From Candidatus Woesearchaeota archaeon (GTDB lineage Archaea > Nanobdellota > Nanobdellia > Woesearchaeales > JACPBV01), in assembly GCA_019322475.1 (NCBI GenBank), contig JAHWIN010000084.1, forward strand, positions 1 through 11,696: a DNA stretch of 11,696 nucleotides. Reading direction: 5' to 3'. The notes under the pieces were generated by a model. It was not told where the DNA came from. It ran no database searches and worked only from the letters and a program-made list of their open reading frames with translations. Positions 6,398 through 11,696 of the stretch are shown piece by piece. The translations under genes and the position numbers were made by a program. Each line of letters begins with the position of its first letter. Within the stretch, counting starts at the first letter, position 1.

Positions 6398-6780
6398 GCC
6401 GAAAAACAAAGGGGATAAACGCTGAAAGGGATCTTGTCCACAAGTTCTGGAAAAATGATTGGGCTAGCTGCAGGATTGCAGGCTCAGGCTCTATGAGGTA
6501 TCCTTCTGCTGACATCTTAGCTACAGATAAGACAAGAAAGCTTGCCATAGAATGCAAGGCTGTAAAAGGATCAAGCAGGTATATTGAAAAAAAGGACATG
6601 GAACAGCTAAAGGTTTTTGCAGAGTTGTTTAACGCTGAACCCTACATCGCAATAAAATTCAACAATAAGGATTGGCTTTTTTTGACACTAGAGGACATGG
6701 AAGAGACTAATAAGAACTTTGTAATAAATATAAAAAATGCAGAGATAAAAGGGATATTGTTTGAAGAGCTTATCAGGTGA
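6394..6780 (+). CDS. hjc: Archaeal Holliday junction resolvase
   Basis: Hjc is a homodimeric nuclease that resolves four-way DNA junctions in recombination and restart of stalled forks. It has the restriction-endonuclease-like core with catalytic residues in order: E11 in NAERDLV (9-15), the conserved GSGS loop (30-33), D40 in SADILA and E53/K55 in IECKAVK (52-58). The length of 128 residues matches archaeal Hjc. The start overlaps the rnz stop as ATGA, so expression should be coupled. The TGA at 6778-6780 directly abuts the stop codon of the convergent gene, with no spacer, so any terminator must lie inside the neighbour. Confidence 0.95.
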   Translation: MSRKTKGINAERDLVHKFWKNDWASCRIAGSGSMRYPSADILATDKTRKLAIECKAVKGSSRYIEKKDMEQLKVFAELFNAEPYIAIKFNNKDWLFLTLEDMEETNKNFVINIKNAEIKGILFEELIR

Positions 6781-6972
6781 TTACCTTCTCTTCTTAAGCT
6801 TCTTTTCTATCCTTACCTCTTCCTTCATCACCTTCTTGACTACATTCTCTATATGGCCCTCTATCCTGGCTATCCTCCTTTCCATCAGAACAAGTACTCT
6901 CAGCGAATAGACTATTGCCGCCAAAGTGCCTACGATTATGGCTAAAGTAACCTCTTGAACCCCTAAAACCAT
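6781..6972 (-). CDS. Small single-span membrane protein of unknown function
   Basis: I do not recognise a named family. The 63 residues begin with a short segment and one membrane helix (VTLAIIVGTLAAIVYSLRVL, about 8-27). An amphipathic charged helix with many Lys/Arg/Glu follows (ERRIARIEGHIENVV) and the end is KKLKKRR. The positive tail predicts a cytoplasmic C-terminus and possible coiled-coil self-association. An in-frame GTG at 6981 would add three residues. I chose the ATG at 6972 because GAGGTG (6984-6979) is a good Shine-Dalgarno six bases before it, and the GTG is part of that motif. The stop codon touches the hjc stop codon. Confidence 0.75.
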   Translation of the reverse strand: MVLGVQEVTLAIIVGTLAAIVYSLRVLVLMERRIARIEGHIENVVKKVMKEEVRIEKKLKKRR

Positions 6973-6978
6973 TTTTTC

Positions 6979-6984
6979 CACCTC
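6979..6984 (-). promoter_or_regulatory. Shine-Dalgarno deciding the start of the small membrane protein
   Basis: GAGGTG on the minus strand ends six bases before the ATG at 6972. It makes the GTG at 6981 part of the ribosome-binding site rather than the start codon. Confidence 0.6.
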
Positions 6985-7026
6985 TTTTTTATAGTATTAA
7001 AGATATCCTGTTATTTGTATAAGTAA

Positions 7027-7034
7027 TATATAAA
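7027..7034 (-). promoter_or_regulatory. TATA box upstream of the small membrane protein
   Basis: TTTATATA on the minus strand gives a start near 7005 and a leader of about 33 bases that includes the Shine-Dalgarno motif. The plus-strand reading TATATAAA is an equally good TATA box, but I see no gene or clear RNA to its right. Confidence 0.45.
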
Positions 7035-7101
7035 TGTTTGTTTTATCGGACCCTAAAAACACCAAAAACCACCCTCTATTAAGGTATTGTACAGGTTTTA
7101 G

Positions 7102-7147
7102 AAAAAAGGGTTTTCTGGATCTAAAGATAGTCCTATGATAGAATAGG
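7102..7147 (-). terminator. Hairpin and T-run after the antiporter gene
   Basis: Beyond the antiporter stop (7154) the minus strand has a 5-bp hairpin (CCTAT/ATAGG, 7147-7132), then a T6 run (7107-7102). Further T5 runs follow toward 7060. The hairpin is weak, so the T-runs are the likelier signal. Confidence 0.4.
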
Positions 7148-7153
7148 TGTTTC

Positions 7154-8152
7154 TCAGCCCATTATACTCGGGCATTTCCTTATCTTCCTGGAGACTATAA
7201 CCGTAAACAAAAATGTTGTAAAAAGTGCCATGGCTACTAAACCGGAATAAAGCTCAACAGGGATCATGCCGCTCCTGAATGCTATTAATGCCAAAGCTAT
7301 CTCGACGGCTCCCCTGCTGTTCATGGCCCACCCTATCAAGTAAAGCTGCCTGAGGCTAAGCCTTGTAAACGGCTTTGAGATCATTGTCCCTATTATCTTT
7401 CCGGCCATTGCAGTCGCCATGAGAACTATCAATATGGTGGGGTTGATAAGCAAAGAAGCAAGGTCAAAATACATCCCTATAGAAACAAAGAAAAAAGGTA
7501 TCACTGCTAAAAAAAGCCCCTTTTCTATATATCTGACAGCCCTAGAATCCCTCCTTACCTTCTGCTGGATCCAGACCCCCGCAAAAAAAGATAAGATAGT
7601 GCCTGCAAGAAGGAGGTCTTCTTTTAGGTACGTAGCCTTAAAAAGATAAGTTACGATAAGGAACAGGGATATCCCTACTATCTCGTCAAGGATGCCTGCA
7701 CCCATCATGGCAGACCCTACCTTGGTCCTGAGCTTCTTCAGGTCTAAAAGGACCTTTGCCTTTGTGGCTTCAGCAGTTATGCTCATGGATATGCCCACTA
7801 TAGCTGACACGAGGACAGAAAAGCCAAGAAGCCTGAAAACAAAAAATCCCATGGCAAGAGGGAACAAGGAAGCAAATAATGCTATCACCAGTGAATCTTT
7901 CCTTTCTTTGTACATAACGTTCCATGAGCTCTCAAAACCTGCCAACAGCATCAAGGCTATGAGGCCCGCATCTGCCAGGCTAAAGATAAGCCACTCATTA
8001 GGGTATATTATGATGCCTCTTAAAGGGGGCGTTGAAAGGGATATGCCTGCAAATATAAGGCTGACAACTGCAGGTACCTTCAGCTTAGAGCCCAATCTTA
8101 CAAAAAGCCACGAAACAAAAAGCACCAAAAGGACCATCAAGGCTGCAATCAT
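7154..8152 (-). CDS. Cation/proton antiporter, CPA2 (NapA/Kef-type) family
   Basis: This is a polytopic membrane transporter that would exchange Na+ or K+ for protons across the cytoplasmic membrane. It is almost entirely hydrophobic, with about ten or eleven membrane spans. GISMSITAEATKAKVL (120-135) and AGILDEIVGI (152-161) correspond to the two unwound crossing helices. D156-E157 take the place of the usual Asp-Asp or Asn-Asp ion-binding pair. MNSRGAVEIALAL (277-289), with R280, matches the conserved late helix. At 332 residues it is shorter than most family members (about 380 or more) and has no cytoplasmic TrkA-type regulatory domain. The ATG lies 26 bases after a TATA box centre, so the mRNA should be leaderless. 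Which ion it carries cannot be told from sequence. Confidence 0.88.
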   Translation of the reverse strand: MIAALMVLLVLFVSWLFVRLGSKLKVPAVVSLIFAGISLSTPPLRGIIIYPNEWLIFSLADAGLIALMLLAGFESSWNVMYKERKDSLVIALFASLFPLAMGFFVFRLLGFSVLVSAIVGISMSITAEATKAKVLLDLKKLRTKVGSAMMGAGILDEIVGISLFLIVTYLFKATYLKEDLLLAGTILSFFAGVWIQQKVRRDSRAVRYIEKGLFLAVIPFFFVSIGMYFDLASLLINPTILIVLMATAMAGKIIGTMISKPFTRLSLRQLYLIGWAMNSRGAVEIALALIAFRSGMIPVELYSGLVAMALFTTFLFTVIVSRKIRKCPSIMG

Positions 8153-8173
8153 AAAAGCCTAACAGGGATTAAT

Positions 8174-8182
8174 GATATAAAT
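8174..8182 (-). promoter_or_regulatory. TATA box of the antiporter gene
   Basis: ATTTATATC on the minus strand is centred at 8178, 26 bases before the ATG at 8152, which implies a leaderless transcript. The plus-strand reading TATAAATA (8176-8183) may also drive transcription of the RNA candidate to the right. Confidence 0.55.
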
Positions 8183-8193
8183 ACCTTTTGGAT

Positions 8194-8318
8194 AGCCCTG
8201 CCCGATGTGGGTGATGATGGAAAGGCCTGAGGTACTGAACCTCCTCGGGAATTTCCTGCGAAATTCCCAATAAGCTGTACTGATTCAGGGAAAAGTTCCT
8301 AAGGCTCCAGGCAGGGTT
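8194..8318 (+). ncRNA. Candidate structured RNA of unknown class
   Basis: The ends AGCCCTGCC (8194-8202) and GGCAGGGTT (8310-8318) pair over nine positions (one G-U). Inside, 8218-8228 pairs with 8302-8309 with small bulges. Three local hairpins follow: GAGGT/ACCTC (8229-8243), a perfect 9-bp GGGAATTTC/GAAATTCCC with a CTGC loop (8247-8268), and 8287-8300 with one bulge. This makes a closed multi-branched fold. The 15-base one-sided loop 8203-8217 contains GTGATGA (8211-8217), a box C-like motif, and CTGA occurs at 8227, 8235 and 8280. I favour the plus strand because a TATAAATA lies upstream and a hairpin with T5 ends at 8380. However, the TATA spacing would put the start near 8206, after the first stem arm. 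I do not recognise it as RNase P, SRP, tRNA or a known riboswitch. Confidence 0.45.
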
Positions 8319-8337
8319 GAGAAAATTCAGCAGCATT

Positions 8338-8380
8338 AGTGAAGTATGCCTCAGGGATACCCGAAGCGTACTTCATTTTT
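8338..8380 (+). terminator. Strong hairpin followed by T5
   Basis: TGAAGTATGC (8340-8349) pairs with GCGTACTTCA (8366-8375), ten pairs with one G-U. An inner GGG/CCC stem (8354-8362) adds to it, and T5 follows at 8376-8380 on the plus strand. It would end a plus-strand transcript such as the RNA candidate at 8194-8318. It overlaps the last codon or two and the stop of the minus-strand gene ending at 8373. The minus strand has no T-run after it. Confidence 0.5.
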
Positions 8381-8762
8381 GTAGCCTTATTGCTCTTTTT
8401 ACCTTAAACCCGTATTTTTCCAGCATTTTGATGTCCTTTTCCAATGATTTAGAGTGCATCTCTTCTTCGTGGTACTGAGGGGGTTCTTCAGGTCGGCTTG
8501 CAGGGATAACTGCCGGATTGGATTTCATATAGCCCTTGCTTATTTCCTCTTTTTCGCTTATCTTTTCCTTAAGTTCTTTTAATTCCCCTATTATTTCAGG
8601 AACCAGGTCTGTATTGCTTAACTTAGCCCTGATTTCCTTTGTTTTCTCTTCAAATCCGGTTGTGTTTAAACTGGTGAGCTCTAATTTGATATTCTCCATT
8701 AGTTGGACTTTTCTGTTAAATTCTTCAAATGATTTTTGCAGTGCTTCTAATTTAGAGTTCAT
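8373..8762 (-). CDS. Small coiled-coil protein, paralogue of its upstream neighbour
   Basis: I do not recognise a named family. The 129 residues are mostly charged helix. Residues 1-75 have heptad-like spacing, including SLNTTGFEEKTKEIRAKL (31-48). Next is a Pro-rich stretch (NPAVIPASRPEEPPQ, 81-95), then a helical tail SLEKDIKMLEKYGF (105-118). There is no signal peptide or membrane span, so it should be cytoplasmic. Its first 70 residues align with the start of the gene just upstream (KL..L...F..F, then SL..xGFEE...IR.K), which shows tandem duplication. The start overlaps the upstream stop by 11 bases, so translation is coupled. It is the last gene of the surface-protein operon, and a scaffold role next to the membrane protein's cytoplasmic tail is inference. 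Confidence 0.75.
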   Translation of the reverse strand: MNSKLEALQKSFEEFNRKVQLMENIKLELTSLNTTGFEEKTKEIRAKLSNTDLVPEIIGELKELKEKISEKEEISKGYMKSNPAVIPASRPEEPPQYHEEEMHSKSLEKDIKMLEKYGFKVKRAIRLQK

Positions 8763-9177
8763 TTTTTCCCTTGATCCGGATTCTTAATTCGCTAAGTATG
8801 CCATAAATAAGGATTTTATCTTCTTCAGGAAGCTTATAATATCTTTTTAGGATTGAGATATATTGGCTCCTTAATTGGGTGTAGCTCCATGCATTGATAT
8901 TGCTGTTGCATAGGAATATCTGTTTTATTAGGTTTATCAGTTCGGATTTCGATTCTATTTGCTTCCTCCTTATTTGGAGCTTTAGTTTGCCGATTGATCT
9001 GCTTATTTCCCAGGTATCCTGGAGATTGAATATTTTTTCTCTGATTAGGGATATTTCTTCTTCAAAACCTCTGATGTCAAGGCTGCTTAAGATACGCCTT
9101 AGGCTCTCTAGCTCATTGATCCTTGATTCAAAAAGGACAAATCTTCTTTTTAACAGGTCTAATTTGTTCTTTCCCAT
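8752..9177 (-). CDS. Small coiled-coil protein of unknown function
   Basis: No named family is recognised. From the ATG at 9177 the protein has 141 residues: a charged helical N-terminus (MGKNKLDLLKRRFVLFE...), the motif LSSLDIRGFEEEISLIREK around residues 28-46, and a basic helix (LKLQIRRKQ). A second helical region with aromatic residues (NAWSYTQLRSQYISILKRYY, then LPEEDKILIYGIL) follows. It has no signal peptide or membrane span. An in-frame GTG at 9237 would add 20 basic residues inside the preceding gene. I prefer 9177 because MGKNKLDLLKRRF lines up with the first residues of the paralogue MNSKLEALQKSF. It overlaps the surface-protein gene by 19 bases and the next gene by 11. The C-terminal region has no counterpart in the paralogue. 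Confidence 0.72.
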   Translation of the reverse strand: MGKNKLDLLKRRFVLFESRINELESLRRILSSLDIRGFEEEISLIREKIFNLQDTWEISRSIGKLKLQIRRKQIESKSELINLIKQIFLCNSNINAWSYTQLRSQYISILKRYYKLPEEDKILIYGILSELRIRIKGKNEL

Positions 9178-11696
9178 TTTAGGTAATCGTTTAATTCGTT
9201 TTCCAGTCTTTCTGTTTTGTACTCTTGTTTTTTCCACATATCCAGCCTGTATCTCATCCTTTCGATAACCAGATTTTCACCTTCCAGTATCTCTTTTTCT
9301 CTTATGAGGTTCAGGCCTTCCATCTCCTCTTCAAGGCTTTTTGTATCATATCCCATCACCTTCCATGTATTTATCCTGTTGATCATAGCCTGTCTTTGGG
9401 CCTCGGTCAATTGGAGAGGTGTTTCTTTTTTCTTTTTGAAGGAGGGATAGGCTATTAGTCCAAGCAGTGCGATTGATATTATGATGATCAAAACTGCCAA
9501 GATTCTTTCCCTTAATTTTTCAAGCGCTCTTTCTAGTATATGCGGAAAGGAAGGGGGCGATAGTCCTTCAATCTCAGATTCTTTTTCTGGTTCAGCAGAT
9601 TCTTCTGTTGGAGGGGTAATGGTTATTTCGATCGGCCTATGGGAAAAAACGCTGTAACCTTCAAAATTCAACTGTACAAAGAAATCATATTTTCCAAGCA
9701 TATCCTTATAGATATAGATGTTTGCTTCCTCTATTTTCTCTTCAAACTTTCCAAGGTAGATGGCATCTTGCCCTGAAAGGATGATTTCATTATTTTTTTC
9801 TATCCAGAACCTGACTATTACATCCCCCTCGATATCAGCCATGCCTTTGATCAGATAGGTGAAATTTAGGTATTGGCCTGATTCGATAGGGGAATCAATG
9901 CTTAATATCTTTATGTCAAATAATTTAAGGCATTTCCCATTGATGCATTTTTCATTTCCCTTGCAATCGCTATCTCTCCTGCATCCTGTCCCTGCAGAAG
10001 CGCCGCCGCCTCCCCCTCTCTCGCTTCTGCCGGCTATGGCTGTTGGCGTTTCTTCAGCAGAATATGATGTAAAGCGCGTTACATTGAATTTCAGGTTTCC
10101 GCCTGAGTAGTTTATTTTGGTGCAGATCGATGATGGGCAGGGTATATTGTCTCTTAGTATCCTTGGGTTTATGAATGTAAGGTTATATAAATAAAGGACA
10201 GCAGATTTATTTAAAGCTGGCAGTGCAGTTGAATTTATTTCGATTCTGTTGAATGATATGTTGACATGTTCGTCTAGGTTCCCTCCCCCTCTTAAGTCGA
10301 TGCTTTGGCTAAAGTTGATCTTGCCGTATGTTGGCTGGTCAATGATAAGGCGGGTTATATTGGAAATGTTTACTAGGTCCAGATCAGTCGTATCCCCCGG
10401 AAACTCAGAAGAGATGATTATGCTTAAACCTCTTGTCTCGCTTTCGCCAGTATTGCCGACAATATCTGTACAATTGATGCTCCAATTATAGCTTCCAGCA
10501 GTTAAATCATTCAGCGTAAAGCCCAACTCAGTATCTTTGGTTATGCTGGAATTTGTCAGGTTTATCTTATTATTCCAGATCAAGGAGCAGTTTGTAATGC
10601 TGTTTGCATCTGTAGCATTATATGAGATGGTTATGTTTCCATCGGTATCTCCGGCGTTATTATCGGGTGAGATTAAACCTATGGATGGTGCTGTAGCATC
10701 AAGCCTGAAGCGCCTTGCAGAGCTGTTGGCGCTTGAATCACTGCTGTCGTTGGCAGTTACAGTTATGTTGTAATAGCCGTCAGAGGCGTTCCATCCTGTA
10801 ACATTTACGGCTGTTGTTATGTTCAGGGTGCCGTTGATGTAGATTGTATAGCTTATTGCATCCCCGTCAGCATCAGCAGATGAGTAGTTGATATAAGGTA
10901 TGGATGAATAGTTCCTGCCGTCTTCAGGGTAGTATAAGGCAGGGGTTTCAGGAGGGGTGTTCTGGACAGTAAAGCAGCTCATATTAGTCTGGTTTATATT
11001 ATCGGTGGTATCATTAACCCAGAACTGGCCGCAGATATAATTGCCCTGCGCTTTTGTTATTATTGCTGTTTTATTGATGAAAACAGATGTTCCTGATATG
11101 GTGCCATTGCTTACGTTTGTTAAAGTCCCTGATTGGTTATGTGCAAAGAAATGGTAGCTTAACCCTCTCTCATCTTGTAGGATGACTGACCAGTTTACTA
11201 TGCCGTTGCGTTTAGTGTCTGCAGAAGCATTGTTCTGGAAATTAGAATAGGTAGGTGCGATATTGTCCTCAGTGATGGTCACAGAAGTGGTAAAGTTAAA
11301 TGTGTCATTATTAGCAGGATTCCCTGCCCCATCCCAGACTGTTAGATTGATAAAGTATGTTGTTACATTGGATAAATTAATTAGGCGAGGATTATGGCTA
11401 GTTGCAAATGTATTATTGTATATTAATCCTATCAGGTCGGTACTATTGTACCACAATAAAGAATAGTTGCATAACTCATTGCAAGACCATTCTATAAAAC
11501 TGCTATCGTTTGTTGTGGAGGTGTTTCTTAAGTTTGAAATTTCCGGAGATGTAGTATCCAGCCTGAAGTGCCTTGCAGAGCTGTTGGCGCTTGAATCGCT
11601 GCTGTCGTTGGCAGTTACAGTTATGCTGTAATAGCCGTCAGAGGCGTTCCATTCTGTAACATTTACGGCTGTTGTTATGTTCAGGGTGCCGTTGAT
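9159..11696 (-). CDS. Large Asn/Ser/Thr-rich surface protein with Ig-like repeats, C-terminal membrane anchor and cytoplasmic helical tail (5' end outside window)
   Basis: The frame is open to the right edge, so 845 residues are visible and the N-terminus is missing. The TTG at 11456 lies inside the gene and is not its start. The outer part is a series of beta-rich modules full of N-X-S/T sequons, with sequences such as FRLDATAP that mark module joins (cadherin/Ig-like, as in archaeal surface proteins). Next come a glycine run, a Cys-rich motif with C-x5-C-x5-C-x4-C spacing (genomic about 9983-9930) and another beta module. A Pro/Glu-rich spacer leads to one membrane span (ILAVLIIIISIALLGLIAY, about 9503-9444) followed by KKKK, which orients the tail into the cytoplasm. 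The tail carries two copies of a helical motif, W-K-x-M-G-Y-x-T-K-x-L-E-E and W-K-K-Q-E-Y-K-T-E-R-L-E-N. It is the first visible gene of the operon with the two coiled-coil proteins. Adhesion or envelope function is inferred. Confidence 0.85.
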   Translation of the reverse strand: MNGTLNITTAVNVTEWNASDGYYSITVTANDSSDSSANSSARHFRLDTTSPEISNLRNTSTTNDSSFIEWSCNELCNYSLLWYNSTDLIGLIYNNTFATSHNPRLINLSNVTTYFINLTVWDGAGNPANNDTFNFTTSVTITEDNIAPTYSNFQNNASADTKRNGIVNWSVILQDERGLSYHFFAHNQSGTLTNVSNGTISGTSVFINKTAIITKAQGNYICGQFWVNDTTDNINQTNMSCFTVQNTPPETPALYYPEDGRNYSSIPYINYSSADADGDAISYTIYINGTLNITTAVNVTGWNASDGYYNITVTANDSSDSSANSSARRFRLDATAPSIGLISPDNNAGDTDGNITISYNATDANSITNCSLIWNNKINLTNSSITKDTELGFTLNDLTAGSYNWSINCTDIVGNTGESETRGLSIIISSEFPGDTTDLDLVNISNITRLIIDQPTYGKINFSQSIDLRGGGNLDEHVNISFNRIEINSTALPALNKSAVLYLYNLTFINPRILRDNIPCPSSICTKINYSGGNLKFNVTRFTSYSAEETPTAIAGRSERGGGGGASAGTGCRRDSDCKGNEKCINGKCLKLFDIKILSIDSPIESGQYLNFTYLIKGMADIEGDVIVRFWIEKNNEIILSGQDAIYLGKFEEKIEEANIYIYKDMLGKYDFFVQLNFEGYSVFSHRPIEITITPPTEESAEPEKESEIEGLSPPSFPHILERALEKLRERILAVLIIIISIALLGLIAYPSFKKKKETPLQLTEAQRQAMINRINTWKVMGYDTKSLEEEMEGLNLIREKEILEGENLVIERMRYRLDMWKKQEYKTERLENELNDYLKWERTN
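10693..10838 (-). repeat. Intragenic repeat copy 1 (146 bp)
   Basis: This block matches 11551-11696 at 140 of 146 bases, exactly 858 bases apart (286 codons). It encodes part of one Ig-like module, from INGTLNITT to FRLDA. Similarity stops at the left boundary. The right boundary is unknown because the partner copy runs off the window. Confidence 0.9.
11551..11696 (-). repeat. Intragenic repeat copy 2 (146 bp, cut by window edge)
   Basis: This is the partner of 10693-10838 with six base differences. Four change residues (G/E, N/S, R/H, A/T) and two are silent. It points to a recent duplication or gene conversion inside the surface-protein gene. Confidence 0.9.

Noticed and set aside
7040..7140. 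Plus-strand small RNA driven by TATATAAA at 7027-7034
   Set aside because: No stable fold, boxes or frame are visible downstream. The T-runs fit termination of the antiporter transcript on the other strand better.
8211..8238. A small C/D box sRNA from GTGATGA (8211) to CTGA (8227 or 8235)
   Set aside because: There is no closing stem around it, no second box pair, and the spacing is too short for one choice. It looks more like part of the larger fold.
8194..8318. 5S rRNA, because of the length of about 125 bases and the terminal stem
   Set aside because: The internal sequence lacks the conserved 5S loops and the branching pattern is different.
11454..11456. Start codon of the surface-protein gene at 11456
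   Set aside because: The codon is an internal TTG. The frame stays open for 80 more codons to the window edge and those codons encode a related module.
1..11696. CRISPR array, transposase, tRNA or rRNA genes
   Set aside because: No regularly spaced direct repeats, no transposase motifs and no T-loop or anticodon-arm pattern were seen.

Overview
The window reads as a chromosomal segment of an archaeon. It carries a proteasome-activating nucleotidase, a PCNA-binding FEN1, a homotetramer-type tRNA-splicing endonuclease, an archaeal Holliday junction resolvase, an RNase Z and a Trm5-type tRNA methyltransferase. TATA boxes lie about 26 bases upstream of several start codons, so leaderless mRNAs are likely. 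Compact layout, small lysine-rich hypotheticals and Asn/Ser/Thr-rich surface proteins resemble DPANN genomes such as Woesearchaeota or Pacearchaeota. That placement is inference.

Layout: 1-84 is the 3' end of a membrane gene, probably a family 2 glycosyltransferase. 166-1320 is the proteasomal ATPase PAN. 1321-1678 is a convergent intergenic region holding a C/D box sRNA candidate on the minus strand, with its own TATA box and oligo-T end, and a separate long imperfect inverted repeat. 1679-3540 (minus) is a fen-trm5 operon. 3678-4730 (minus) is a winged-helix protein with a nuclease-like C-terminus. 4850-5422 (minus, endA) and 5504-6780 (plus, rnz-hjc) diverge from a short shared promoter region. 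6781-6972 (minus) is a small membrane protein. 7154-8152 (minus) is a CPA2-type cation/proton antiporter. 8153-8372 holds a candidate structured RNA and a hairpin followed by T5. 8373-11696 (minus) is a three-gene overlapping operon encoding a large glycosylation-prone surface protein (5' end outside the window) and two small paralogous coiled-coil proteins.

The genes from 1 to 6780 are mostly housekeeping: protein degradation, tRNA maturation (m1G37 methylation, intron splicing, 3'-end processing) and DNA flap or junction processing, with tRNA and DNA genes paired in overlapping operons. The most unusual parts are the surface-protein/coiled-coil operon, with a recent internal duplication in its large gene, and the two RNA-like intergenic regions. 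No CRISPR array, transposase, rRNA or tRNA gene was found.
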